A stretch of DNA of 60,000 nucleotides from Membranipora membranacea (GCA_914767715.1 OU612066.1:35874283-35934282), one strand, 5' to 3'. Numbered from the stretch's first letter, positions 46,008-59,956 are shown. Translations and numbers: made by a program. The notes: generated by a model from the sequence alone, not told the origin.

Positions 46008-49000
46008 ATGGCTAGTGTTTTAGACACACTAACGATATGGTCGGTGGTTTTACTCGTTTTAGTACGTGTCTCCGGGTTTGTGTGCTTCCTGGGTATCGGT
46101 GTCGGAGTAGCTGTAGCTTCCTGGCTTCTCAGCAGATTACTGCTGTCTTATAGCAGACCTGGACGAAGGAAACCTTCTGCTGACGACGTCGAGTCACAGG
46201 CAGCGGATGGCAAGGATGATGATGTAAATAATCATGGTGACAGATCATCAAAATTTCACAGACAAAACCCAAAACGTCAGGTATGAAAATGAACTCACAA
46301 TAACTCAGATCATATTTTATCACAAATAGTAGATGTCGTTTGATCATACTAATAGTAATATTTCTCTCACTTTACTATGAAATGCAATGTAACCTATATG
46401 CAACAATAGAACATGTATAAAATACCAGCACATTGAATGTACTCTACCTACTCATGTGACACAAATTCAGCAGTGCGGTATTTGGGAGATTTGTTTTTTT
46501 TCCTATGAAACCAGCAATACAAATTAGGACTAGCCATCATCACATAATATCCTTCACCATGAGGAATCTACAAGGCAAGTTCTATTATTTTGGTTCCCCA
46601 AGTTGCCAAACTGATTGGCTAATATTAGCTCTCTATTCAGCCTGTTGTATATTCATTGCCTTACTTCCTGATGACAAGATCTGTAATCTAATTCAAGGCA
46701 TTCAGGCGAAGAGGAAGAATGGGTAACGAACACAGTCTTAGGAGTGACGAAGCTATGCGATACTCTGACTTGCGGAATAGACATGAAGTCGATCAGTCCA
46801 GGATAAATAACAGTGCTTTGGGGGCGAGTATCAGGGAGCCTTACACTAACACAGTATTAACTCATAATATGCCGGCAGCATCGTGTGTAAGCGACTGTGT
46901 GCGGCAGCAGACATCGGACACGGAAACAAGAGATTACTCTGGTGCTAATTGCTCAACTCAAAGTCAACACAGGATTAATAAAAATCGGGAAGTTGTCTTG
47001 CCACCACTGCCATCAGCTAGTAGATCAACAAGTAACCCTGATATCACTCAAGACCAAACTCAGTATTCAGATAACGTAAGGGGGATTAGTTCTAGTGATC
47101 GTGTATCACGAGATGACTCATTGGACTCAGCGCATGCTGAGTGTGCGAGCTCGCTGCCGGAGGCTTCACAACTTGTAGATCAGCCTGTGGATTGTAAAAT
47201 GTCTGAAAGTATGAAAGATAGCGGATATGGATTCATGGAGGGGCTTGAAGCACGCGGCACTGATACAAGTCTGAATGTTACAGTGCAGACTCAGCATGGG
47301 TCGTATGATACACCCTTAGTATGTGCCAACAATAACCGTATATCCGCTGACAGTATACGTAGCAGCACAAGCGATGCCACTGATCGTGATCTCAATGCTT
47401 CTCTTCTCAGCCCAGTGGATACAACATTAAATGATTCCCATCTGCCAGATGATGTAGAGACATTGGGAAGCCGCCTCGAACTGTCTCACAACTCTGAGGA
47501 TGATGTAAATGACATCATACAAAGATGTTCTACATCATTGGATGAACATGACAAAGTACCGACTAACAAAACTGCCTCTACACCAGCTCCGGTAGAGCAG
47601 AGCTCACATTACGACTCTGTGATGCAGAATCGGGATCTCTTCAATAACGCTGATAGCCGCTCTCTCTCAGAGGAATCAGATATGTTTGATTCTCCAGCTG
47701 CTGCTGCTCATCCCACATCATTAGAGCTGAAGAGGAAGACGTATAGAGACAGTAAGGTACCATCTCCATCAGGGTCACCGATGCTGTCTAGGGGTGAAAG
47801 GTCACGGTCGTCCAGTGTTATGTCCATTGATACCAGTTTTGAAACAATCAACATAAAAGAGGTAAGTTTATACCATTTCATTAGGGCATTGGTGGATGCT
47901 AACTGACTTCCACTTTGTCATGGAGATAGACAGTGAACTTGAACCTTGGTTAGTAATTTCTTCATTCACGATATCTCATTGTCCTGTCGGCTCATAGTGC
48001 CAAGAAACGAAACATAATGGCTCATTTCCATTTCACTTCAAGTCTTTGTCAACTTTTTGTTCTCACACAGACACAGATAACAGCCTTTATGGATATACAG
48101 TCTAATATTGTTGAGGTCAACAAGGAGTTCAATGACATAGAAGACACTTTGAAAAGACTGCTAAAAGCTGACTCTGGTGAAACTTATACCAGTTATAAAA
48201 CTACCTCAAAACTGGCCAATTTAGTCTCGGACAATAGCTGCAGCTTCAACATTTCAGATGGACATCTAGACAAAGCCCATGACGTGCTGAGAAAGTACAG
48301 CGGATCACAGTCTAATTATCCTCGTAACAGTTCTGAGCCCCCCATCTCAGACTCCAGGGGTAATTCTGTAGACACTGAGGCTATGCGATTTTGTGAAAGC
48401 CAATCTTTACAAAGTATACCTCAACAGTATGTTTTGCATGAAGACATCACAAATCGACGACACTGGAATGTGGCATCAGAAGAGTTTGATCATTCTTCTG
48501 TGTCGAGTATGGCAACTTGTGACACTTCACTAGGAGAAGGGAGACGAGGCTCAATAACATCAGTAAGCACTGTAGCTACTGGGGATAATATTGAAGCGAT
48601 AGTAGACTGTAAATTTGTAGTCGACCTTAAGAAATATGCAGAGCGGGAATGGAAAGGAGACACAAAAAATGCCCAAACCATTAGAATGGTAAGTTAGATA
48701 ATAGAATGCTTTGTTAAACCAATTTTTTCTAACATAACAAGCTGAAAACACTGACAAGAGCAATAAAGCTCCTCAATCAAATCTACAAGAGATAAGATAA
48801 ATATGTGTTAGTGGCCCTATTATGTGTCTCAGTGTTAAGGGGAGGGTTTTAAGCTGTGTACTTGCTATGCCAAATGTGAAATCTAAACTTGTAATGGACA
48901 TGGTTATTGATCCTATGAGTTATGCTGCCTATGCTGCCTGTTTGCGTCAATTTTCTGTGTGTTGAACTTATTTGAACCGGGATCAATCATATCCAATGAT

Positions 49001-51406
49001 CTCCAGCCTGCTCAGAGCTACACCTGACATCTTGTAATCAGTAGTGATGTTCATGGTCAGCACACTCTTGACATTTACTGTATAATCTAATTAATATAAT
49101 ATTACATAAACTATACAGCAGTGATTAACAATTAATTCTTTTGCATACAGGGATATCAGAGCCTGATCGATGAACACAACTATAAATCATTAGTACGGAT
49201 AAGAGGGGACAACTACTGTGCTCTCAGAGCAGCATACGCATCAATGATATTACATAACGTGTACTCAGAGCAATCAACTTATACAGCTATGCAGGTGTGT
49301 ATAATCTACCCAATATTAGTAATATACCAGAGCCCTCAGAGAAATCCCCATGTTTTCCATGAGTGCCTAGATGCATTATATCCATAATTTGCTGCAAATG
49401 AAAGAACTGGTAGAATCTAATTTTTTTTCATTTGTGTCTTATAGACCAATAAGTCTCACAGAAAACTATTGTATTAGAAAGTGTGTCCCGCGTTTATGAC
49501 CTGACCATGTTTGTGGTCAGAACACATATTTCTTAGATTTTACACACAACGTTTCTCCCATGGAAAACATATCTTTATGTTGATCACTGAGTATCTACCG
49601 AGACCATAAATATCTATTTATATGTTTATGATTGAGACTATTGATATGTTGCGTGAGATTACTCCACTCCATTTCAGAGATCTTGATACGTATTTTATAT
49701 ATCAAAAACTCATTTCTGACGTGAAGGTTTGTTTTTTATTTCAGAGGTTAGAGAGTTTGTATCAAACTGAACCACAGCTCATACATTCCTGGAGTTTTGC
49801 AAACAGATTTCCACATATACTAAAAGACCAAAAATATTCAAAACTACAATCATGTCTGGAGTACTTTCTACTCAAGGTAAGGCTCACATTGAGTGTGTGT
49901 TTGCTCAGAATTTCAATTTAAGGATGTGGCGAGTCATCAGCAATCAAATGGCCATGGTGGAGATTTTTTCTCCAGGCTCAAGTTAAAATAATGAGAATGG
50001 TTGCTTTCCTGATTTGTTCCTGGTGCTCAATTTTTTTTCTGGTCAGAATCTTTTGAAACCTGCCTGACTCCCAAAGTTGTGATCCACAGTGTTTGAATGA
50101 TCACCTGCTGTTTAAAAACCCTTATTCACATTTATGATATAAATAGCAGCCAGATGGCCCATGGGTATGAGTAAAAGATGCATGTTGAATGACACTAGTC
50201 TAGAGGGGATAGCTCTTTCCACATCGAAGACAAGGGGCGGAGGTCAGTCTGCTTCATTGGGCTTGGCTACTTAGTAAAAAGAATTAGGGGTAATAAAAGA
50301 GGGGTGCATTCAGAGGCATGTAGCTACGTGTAGATGAATTTCGGAGGACATATGACATCACCCTTTTACCTATCACTTCTTGAGCTTGATACTAAGCGCT
50401 TAAATATTTATTCTGTTATTACAGACACAAAGCCTACATATCCTCACATCCCCTCATGAGAAACAGCTCCAGCTATTTGAGCTGCTCAACTCCAGCACAG
50501 ACGATGAGATTTATTTGCTCGAGGCAATGAAGCTCCTTCTCTTCCTGTCTGCGTACGAGTTGTACCAACAGAACATCGCTGGGGAGGAGGTCCCGGTGTT
50601 TGTGTGGCTCATGTATGCCAGGGACACATCAGAAACCCCAGCTCAGCTTCTCTCAAATCACTTCAACAAGTGCGGCGACTCTGGCGGTCTGGAGCAGGTC
50701 AGTGGGCTTAATTAAGTATAACCAGCTGGTACTGGTACTCATTGTCATGTGGAGGCTTTTCACATACAGTTTCGGTTAATTTATACATTCGGTGTCATGA
50801 GAATGATACAATTAAATTTTTACATTGATTAAAAGATGTACTAGGAAAAAATCAAAACACAAAATGGCCAAGGTTGCATGTTGTTAAAATAAGACATCAA
50901 GGAAAAAATGATTTGGCACGTTTTTGAGTCTTGCAGATTTTAGATTGGAAAATAGTGTTTACTGTATTATTCTACTAAAAATAAGGGGCTCTGGAGCTCT
51001 GGATCACTAGCTATCTTATTAAAAAGTGATGTATGATAAATATTTGTTAAATTTGCTCCATCAGACTCTTTCAGCCAGTTGACAGATCAATGATTAACAG
51101 CCATGTGACCATTGGCGATTCATTCTGATATTGAAATTGTGGCATAAAAATAAATTCAAAACCAGTAAAATCATATAGATCTATCCACAATAAAAGAACT
51201 GTTTGCTTTTGTAGGTTGAGATGTGTCTTATTGGTTATGTATTTGGAGTAACACTACAAGTATTCCGTCTCTATCAGTATGGTCAGGTGGATTTCTCAGC
51301 TCACTATCCAGAGGAAGATAACCCTCAACACAAGCTGCCCCTCGTGGCTGAGGATGATAGACACTATAACACTGTTGTGTACAATGAGAGTTTGAATACG
51401 GCATAA
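46008..51406 (+). CDS. OTULIN: OTULIN-family linear-ubiquitin deubiquitinase with N-terminal membrane segment
   Basis: OTULIN cleaves Met1-linked ubiquitin chains and restrains LUBAC/NF-kB signalling. Exons: 46008..46280, 46698..47861, 48071..48688, 49151..49294, 49745..49876, 50425..50697 and 51215..51406. All introns are phase 0; total 931 residues. The N-terminus is strongly hydrophobic (residues 8-46, with VVLLVLVRV and GIGVGVAVASWLL) and then basic: one or two membrane passes. Residues 60-640 are polar, serine-rich and probably disordered. The OTU-like domain starts near 655 with YAEREWKGDTKNA. RIRGDNYCALR holds the catalytic Cys (708). LLFLSAYELY, GGLEQVEMCL and the closing AEDDRHYN follow, with His 918 and Asn 920. 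The C-terminus SLNTA lacks the PDZ-ligand ending ETSL of vertebrate OTULIN. The exon 2 acceptor (46697) is chosen by phase. Confidence 0.88.
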
Positions 51407-51691
51407 CTGGATAACATGCTGAAATTATGCTCTACTAATGTGTCGGGTCATTTTTGGTTGTGAAATTTCCTTCTTTTTTTATTTATACACATACCCTGTA
51501 TATATTTATCTTATCGTTTATCAATTATTTTGGGAAACCACCTACTTTTTTAGTATAATTTATTATTTGACCGTGTTGTATCAGTTAGCACAAAGAGACA
51601 GTCACACAGACTAGATGTCATTTTTAAATAGCCGTATATTATGGCAGTCACTAATATCCTCACTGCTTGACACAGTGAGCAGGTGCTCTCA

Positions 51692-51697
51692 AATAAA
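51692..51697 (+). promoter_or_regulatory. Polyadenylation signal AATAAA for OTULIN-like gene
   Basis: First AATAAA after the stop codon, giving a 3' UTR of about 300 bases. Confidence 0.55.
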
Positions 51698-52509
51698 GAT
51701 TCTAGTCTCAGCTGATAACTGCTGAAATATAAACATTGTCTTAGTGCTCAAATTCACACTATGTTTATTACTGGTCCCTTATCATGACTCTATGATTAGA
51801 TTTTGTGCATGCAACTAAGAATATGATACACCTAGAAAATCTAGTTTTAAAAGTAGCACATTTTTACAAATAATTTTTCTTCAGAGAGTTCAAGTAAGGT
51901 CACTAGTAGAAGACAACCAGGATCATGCATGACCTATCCTACACCTGGTTCTATCCACATCTAACAGATCTGCGCTGGTGAAACGCCATCAACAATTCAA
52001 ATAAAATACTGTAAGGTATTATATGTTCTTTTGAACTTTAAATGGCTTTTCGGCGTTTTGTAATTGAGCTTGTTCAATTAATGTTTTTTTTGTAGCCAAG
52101 TTCGTCTGTCGTGTTTTTGGGTATGAGAATTTTTTTAGAGTAAGCAGATCGTATCAAGAGCAATGTGTAACATCTAGGACCAAAAAAATAAGGCAGTAAA
52201 CTTCAGCATCTAATATTATATTGATGCAGGAGGAGAGTACAGACAGTACTGACAATTGGAACAAGGAACTCCCTCTCATGGTGTAGCAGCATTTGAGTTG
52301 GGAGAGATATCCCACCCTAGTAAAATTATATTCAACTGTGGGAGTTGTTAACCCATTGAGCATAAATTGGTCACATGACCTATATATTTGTAAACAAACA
52401 CTGTGTTTTCATCTGTGGAGCCAATCCTCTATCAGTCCACATGTCTCCAACACTGAAAATCAGACAATACACACCTCCTATATACAGCAACAGCCAAAAG
52501 AAAACTAAA
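51698..52509. other. Intergenic region, OTULIN-like to RUFY-like
   Basis: About 800 bases between two co-oriented genes. No feature beyond the presumed RUFY-like promoter and 5' UTR. Confidence 0.45.
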
Positions 52510-55500
52510 ATGTCAGAACCAGGCACCCCAGATGATTTGTCCGATAACAGCCCAGTATTTAGGGCCTCCACCAACAGACTGCAGATGTTTGTGGACAATG
52601 ATTGGCCTCAGCCTGTGATCTGTAATGCTGAAACAGAAAGGGCTGATAAGAAGGCAAGGCGAAGGATAAGTAAGTAAAACACCTGAGACTGTGTTTGATG
52701 CTTCCTCATCATTTTAATTTTATTTAATTTATGAACTTCCTTACAGAGAATATATCATGTCATTTGATAATTTCAGTTTCCAACTGGATCAAAGAGTGTT
52801 TTTATTGATATAAAATATGTTGAGAGCACATCCTGTTACTGAGCAACTAAATCATACCACTCGAAGCAGGTAGAATTGAAGTCCATTAACTCTGCTGGAA
52901 AGAGTTTTGACACTCCTTCATTCGAAGTCACTATTGCAGTAATAAAACTTAGCCTGTCGTGACAAAGCTTGTCAAGACAGTCTATAAAAAAATATGCACG
53001 GTTTAAATGTAAACCACTGCTGGTGCTTCGGCTCTACAGCAATTGCCATCACTGTTACTTTAAGCAGGGAGAATGCTGAATAGTCATGTTATTTTCTGCC
53101 ATGGCGGCAGTTAGAACTGCAATTGTGCTGTGCCTTCAACCAACCTTGGTTCAACAGTGAGTCGGTTCAATCAAAGAGTAACTCCTTAGTTGAGTCTGAC
53201 ACTACAGCTAGGTTGTACTGTTCAAAACTAAAAAAGTCTGGCAGGAAGTTTTCAAACACAAGAACAGGCGTAGGGCCTGCTACGCACGCATATGTATGTT
53301 AAATGGTTTGAAAACCTCCCATATCTTCGTTACGGTCTGTATTGGACCATACATGGGTTTGAAAACGCTGTCTGTCAGACTAGAGTTTTTTAGTTTTAGT
53401 ACAAGCTAAAATGATCTTGACCGCCTAAACTGTAAATTATTTTTCATTGGTGTTATGTGTAATTTGCGATTGGCGGATTCGCAAAACCCATACTCCAATA
53501 CCCAACTTCTGGTAGAATCTTCGTAAAATACTATGGTCATTAGCGAAATTTTCTGCGGTATAGTGTGAAAAAAAGAGCAGCTTTGTCAAATAACAACCCA
53601 TGTATGGTGGAGTTCTGTCAAATACAGATGAGATGTTTCTTAAACCCTGTAACAAATGCGTACGCAGTAATTGGCACTGTGATAATAATAATAATAGTTG
53701 CACATGGCACTGTGATCAAAACACCCACTTGTCCATTCAGCCCTCCATCGATCATATATCTAATATTCACTTCTTGTCTCAGGGAAGGATGCCGATGAGA
53801 TAGGAAGAGATAACCTACTGACGATATTTAAGCTGGTTAGTAAAGAGTTGATGGACTCTTCACTTGTCCATGGACGCCTACTAGATGATGAGTTTGTACC
53901 CTTACAGCAGTTCTTCACAGTATTAGAACACATATTCTTATGTGGATTAAAAGGTGAGACACCTGTGTGCTGGAATTGGTATCCAATATTTGTCAGTTGG
54001 CTTGGCAGTGAGCAGCATAGGGCTGATATGTTTTATGGGACGGATGATGTTGAATGAGAGCTCCAGCATAATTATTTTGCCATATAGCATGGTGAGGTTT
54101 ATGTTTCCATGTGAATTTCCCTGTTCTGAAAGAGATACTGGTTATCGGTGCCTTCCTTTGAAAGTGCCACCGTGTGACATGAATCCTCGAACTTGATGCT
54201 CGGATTGATCATGGTATCCTGGAGTTTTTTGTGCTCATGAAGGCCTTTTCTCCAAACTGTACAGTACAACACCCTAGGGGATTCCAGTAGGCACCCAAGA
54301 AACACATTTTTAGTGGTTTTTTTCCAAGTCATTGACCAGCTGATTATCATCAGACTATATACTGGCAGCTGTTGCAGGCCATCCGCGGTTAAGTATATTT
54401 ACAATCTAGCTATTCAATAAATAAGGAACTCTAACATTGCACATGCACAATTGTGCATTTGGTCTGAGAAATTAAATAGCTGATTATTCCCCTATTATTG
54501 AGGAAGTCATGCAACCGCTTGGATCCTTCAATTTTGACACCCGGGCCGGGGTACAATGAACAACTTAATGCCTAAAAAAGTAGTTATCACTCTTGATCCA
54601 TAGTTCAAGTAGGTTTGATTTTATTCCATTTTATCTGTTTAGGAAGGAGACTCGGCTTATCGATGCTCACTGGTAATAAAGAATTCTACTCAGTTTTGGA
54701 ACAAGTACAGAAGTACTCACCAGATGCTACTGAGCTCTCCACTACAGTCAAAGAAGCGAACAACATCAAGTAAATAAAGTGATAAACTTATCTTTTAGGT
54801 AGGGAGGCCATGATCCAATAACAGTCAGTAAGCATTACAGTCTGTGTTTCTGTGAGATTCCTATTCTGTTAGACTCACTACTGAAGCCAGCCTGTCATAC
54901 ATAAAGCTAGTATGTTTATAGACCATTGATTATCTTTTGTCTGGTACCTTTCAACACTCTTGTTGCGCTGCTCTGTTGAAATCAAATGTTAACCCCACTT
55001 CATCTATAGTTAACATGCTTATTATGCAGTTTTCTGAATAGTTTTGTAGAATCAGTCAGCACTGCTGTTCTTTTTGTGTTGAGGACAAAACTTTAAGAGA
55101 AGACACTACAATAAACAAGGCTCTTTTCCGCTACTATTCATGTATGTGACTGTTTGTTAGATGATTCATATGATAACCTCCCTGTTACTGGCCACTGGAT
55201 ACTATGTAGATAATATCTTTCCTCTGTTTTAGGACACAACAAGGAAAGTCAAGAGCTTGGCTAAGAGTCGCAATGATGCAGAAAAAGTTAGCTGATTACT
55301 TTAGTGTACTCATCGAGAGAAAGGATGTGCTCAGGTATGGACTAAAGATTGGTCCTCTAATAGTCAAGGCGTTGTCTGTATGTCAACTGGTCCGGTGTGT
55401 GGGTACTATAGACCAAACATGTTATAGATGCCACTTTGCCTTTGTCTGAGCCTCGATTTACAACCACCTCCTGCCTTGCGCTCAAGTGGCTCTAGTCCTG

Positions 55501-58500
55501 ATTTAGTGGCACTCCCTCATCATATGGCAGAGATGTCAGAGATGTCTAATGGTATGCCACAAAGTCTCGATATGAGCTGTAAAACTACCTCCATCTTATA
55601 GTCTATGTGACACCAACTTAAAATTTCAATAACATCAAAAGGAATAAGTTCACTTTACTTTTCAGATGATTTTTATGTAAGGCGTCAAAATGAAACTATT
55701 TGATTGCAGGTTCATATACCCTCTGATAATGTCCATGATTCTATAACTACTAAAGTTTCCACAGGAAAATGGAAAAAAAAAGTTGCTTGTTATTCAAAAC
55801 TTCTGTTGCACATCTCAATTTTGAAGGCAGGTACCTTCAGACTGAGCATCACAAGTTTTACCAGCCAACACTGTTTCAACTCCTCTACTTGTTGCCAATT
55901 GTAGAGATTATTATGATGAAGGTGCTATATTATTACAAGAAGATGCTATGATGTTACATGGTCTGATGGTCGGACTCAACTGTATAGACTGTCATCTCAG
56001 TATTCGAGATAACACAAAACTAGACGACCAAGTGAGTGATGCTCATTGATGTACAGTATCAGTCATACCAATAACATATGGATGCAGATTATACACTCTA
56101 AGTATTTTGTATATTCATATATATATACAGAGTAAAAAGAACACTCTTATCTATATTTTGTTGATATATACTCTATTATAATTTTTATACTCTATATTAT
56201 GATAATTCTATGCCTGAGCCCTAGGGCTTCAAAAGCAGATATAAACATTTGTAGCAAAATAGTTGAGGTACTTCTGACTTGGCGCCGCCATTCGTTGAAC
56301 ACCTGGAAGTTCTTAAACACTTAATTCATTTATTTCTCTGCCAGCTTTATGAATCCTGTGGGAACACTTATGCCTGGATAGGATGTGATCTAGGCATTCA
56401 TATAATTATGCATAGCTAAATAGATTCTGACCTCAGAGCTAGAAAATCAATTCTGCCAATTTTGTTTTGATGGCTGTGAATCATCCCGGCCTGTGTTGAA
56501 ATCGTTTCAATCAACTTTGAACTTAAAATGTGATAGAAAAAGATGATCTGACAAGTTTGAAAGCCTTTTAATGTCTTTTTTCACATATCACATATGATAC
56601 TGCATTATATCACAAAGTATGGATATCCTTACTATGTGATTATATTATGCATATTCTTATATATGTTATGGTAGCGACTTGGTAAAAGTGTACAAATGAA
56701 AATTGGATTTTTTCTCGCTGTGGCTAAGTATTGCTACATAGGATCATATATACATATGTGATGTCATGTTTGTAGATTGGGAGTATAGATTATAGCTTAT
56801 ATCTGAGTGAAGCTAGTTTACCAGGCCCAGAGATTGACAGCTCTGAAAAGTATGTGATATCTCAGTTTAATCTTCAAGTTCAGCAACCCACAATGATTAT
56901 AGATACATTATAATTATGTAATAATATAGATAGCAGGAGCCTAACATGGCAAAACTACTCAAATATTCTCCTCATGGTCCAGCAAGACAAAACATTTTGA
57001 CATTCCTACAGAAATTACCTGTAAAGTCAACTTGCCTGTTTGTGCTTTGCTTACTATTTCATACTCTAATCTAGAAGAAGCCCAGACAAGGTTAGATTCG
57101 TTGTTTCTATCACTGAACTTAAAATCCACATATGTGTGCGTTTGAAGTGAATTCTTATCATTTTCTTGTCATCTTTGATGTGAATTTAAAATGTGCTGGT
57201 AAATTTATACATTATATATAATTATATACTTTATTGACACCGACCGATGTAACAGGACAAACGAGACCATGTTAAAAATAAAGATAAAATATTTTTTTTA
57301 TCAAGCAACTTATCGGAAAATTCAGTTTGGCCAACATTGTCAGAAATTTGTTTGTTTGATGAATTCTCTCTTATCTCGTCTTACTGCTTGTAGTGACTCC
57401 GGAGCCGCTGACCTAACGTTAGCCTTAGATCAAAACAGATTTCTAGAAGAACACAACATGCATCTACAGGCCACCCTTAACGAGACAAAATCGAAGCTTC
57501 AAACCTTTCAAGATAATCATGCTAAATTAGCAGAAGAACACAAAACAACAAGTCAGTTACTCAAGGACATACAGACAGAGAATGATCTCTACAGATCAGA
57601 GAATAATCGACTCACTTCTGAGTTTGATAGAAAACTACAGGTTTGTTTTAGCTTAGCTCATTCTTCAAAGCTTTGTTTGTTGGGGGATATCCGTCATCTT
57701 CCCTTACTAAACTAAGGTTGGTAATTCCAAAAAGGAATCTCTGCTGGGCCTGTACATATGACATCAGCCGAACCTAATATGAAATCCGTAAGCCACACAT
57801 AATAGGCATGAGTGAGTAAGGGTTATATTGCAACTTCATAGTCCATAGTATTTAAATGATGTTGTGTATCCGTGTATCCTATGTATTTACCTAATGCCAC
57901 CAATACAGTTATCTTTCCTGGATACATTAAAATATTTGCACAACCAGGCATTTTCTATCTTGACGCTTTCCATTCTAGTATGAAATTCAGGTATGATATG
58001 GTAACTTACTGATCAGTCTGAACCACACTGTTCCCTTCCTGGTTATAATCGATACCTCATAAATTTGCCCTCCTCTGGGAATTCATAAATGCGAGTAAAG
58101 TTTGTACTGTGATAAAATTTTGGACAGGTTCACAGCTTCCTGTGTATGTGGGACAACTCTCAGTTAATCTTACATTGCCCAGTTTCATTAATCAGACATT
58201 CACTAACATATATCATTGGGTTAATACCATAGACTTATGGTTAATGCATCTTATGACTTGTGACAATCTCAACCTACCAGAACGTGTATCATTAATCTAT
58301 GAATCCCTGTTGATATTTTGCTCTCTAGACAACACAAGATGACGTAGTAACAGAACGAGAAACTTATCAGACAACTAGAGAAGGTCTGGAACAAATGTAC
58401 TCAGAATCACAGAAAAGGCTCAAAGATGAGATCAGAAACAGACAAGTATGGAGCAAATTTTCATGTTTATCATAACACATCTTAACTAATTCTTTCACAA

Positions 58501-59956
58501 TATGCAAGCATATATTGTATAAATGGATAAAGGCAGGTATAAACTTCGACCACCATCATATTTATTCTTTTAGATTTCTATACGACACGACAATATCATG
58601 TAGTGCTGGTGAAATTAGTTTTTCCAGTTTTTTTCAGGAAATTGAAACCTCATTTTTTATTTTTCAGGAGTTAGAAAAGGAGGTTCAGTTACAAATTAGT
58701 CTGAGAACAGAGACGGAAATGGCAACCAGACTACTAGAGAAAGACGTGCATGAGAAACAAGATGTAATAATAGCTCTCAGAAATCAGCTCAGCGATGTTA
58801 AGGGTTATAATATAGAGATGCACAGTAAACAACAGGTTAGTTAGTCAATCATATCAGGCTAGTTGGTTTACAGTATCCTTACCAGGCAGTTATCAGTCAG
58901 TAGAAGTAAATAGTCTACAGTAGCAGCGCCTATTTTTGGTGATATTTCTTGAGATTTCATATATTTTAGTGATCAGATCTTCTTGCTTTACAAATCAGCT
59001 GTGCCAGAGGTCTCTGTGGTCTGATCGTTTTTCCCATAAATTTATGATTACCGGGAAAACATTTTATCCTAGCCATTGCGATGATGTTACCTTTCAATAC
59101 ATTCTAAAATATGATTCTTTACCAGAGTTTGAATCTTACCATGCCTCTCTGAATGACATCATAATGTTTATCAAATAAAGTCTGTTGGAAAATATGTTAT
59201 GGAAATCCTCCTTTGACATGGCCAATATAAGGACATGCATCAAAATCATTACATATTATTGAAGTTGAGGGTGCAAACTATACTGTTGTGAGATATTGAC
59301 AAGCTGCACTGTTAATGTATTTGTAGCTGTTGGAATCTAAGTTCAAAGAGAAAAGTAATGAGTTGAAGAAACTGGAGGAGATTGTACAAGCCGTCAAGTC
59401 GGATAAAGATAAGATGAATAATAAGTTAGTCAGAAGTATTGAACCTTAGTGTGTATAACTTATCATTCAAATAGCTGCCTAATGATATATGGGTATCCAA
59501 GGCCAGTGCAGTCTCCTGAACTTGTCTGACATTTGATCATCCAGAATTAATTAATCAGACTGTGAGTGAGTTCATTCGTCAGACACATACTGACAGTACA
59601 AGAAGGTGGCCCGGTGTGAGATGAGCAAGCCAATACCCGATCTCAACCCTTTCTAGCATTGACACAATCTGGCCTGCATCATTGGTTGAATTATGTCTTG
59701 CTTATACAAAAAATTGCTTGCTTAATTGACCATAAATATCTATCATGAAAATAGCGATCAGCTGAAGATTCTTCCAGATACCTCATGATCTCCCCCAAGC
59801 CCTTTGCTATGATCATCCCGCTGTGGTAGTCACCCTGGCCTTTTCTTCTAAGCTGTATAATTATTACAGATTAAAACAAGCATCAGCAGATAAAGCAGCA
59901 GTGGAAGAGACTATGAATAGTATCTCACAGCAGCTCAGTGAATCTGATATTAAAAG
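52510..59956 (+). CDS. RUFY: RUFY1/2-type RUN and coiled-coil protein, 5' part
   Basis: RUFY proteins are endosomal adaptors linking Rab/Arl small GTPases to trafficking. Eleven exons join in phase: 52510..52669, 53783..53953, 54643..54769, 55233..55334, 55905..56031, 56776..56849, 57394..57640, 58329..58445, 58668..58835, 59327..59424 and 59870..59956. This gives about 492 residues before the window ends. The acidic start MSEPGTPDDLSDNSP is followed by the RUN domain (about 60-250): HGRLLDDEFVPLQQFF, KSRAWLRVAMMQKKLADY and GLMVGLNCIDCHL. Then comes IDYSLYL and a long coiled coil (ALDQNRFLEEHN, LEKDVHEKQD, LKKLEEIVQ). The C-terminal FYVE finger expected in RUFY1/2 would lie beyond the window. 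The start could also be an in-frame ATG upstream (52441). The order of motifs excludes RUNDC3 and FYCO1. Confidence 0.92.
52950..52984. repeat. Hairpin family C, copy 2
   Basis: TAGCCTGTCGTGAC then AAAGCTT then GTCAAGACAGTCTA in RUFY-like intron 1. It is the same hairpin as 38721-38754, with two mismatches in the stem. Confidence 0.75.
56611..56638. repeat. Short palindrome, GATATCC-centred family, copy 3
   Basis: CACAAAGTATGGAT-ATCCTTACTATGTG in RUFY-like intron 5. It differs from copy 2 in both arms but remains largely self-complementary. Confidence 0.7.

Noticed and set aside
46129-46347. Minus-strand frame opposite OTULIN-like exon 1
   Set aside because: Shadow of the sense-strand coding exon.
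55704-55951. Extra RUFY exon between exons 4 and 5
   Set aside because: The open frame near 55704-55904 does not match RUFY, and exons 4 and 5 already join in phase to give a continuous RUN domain.
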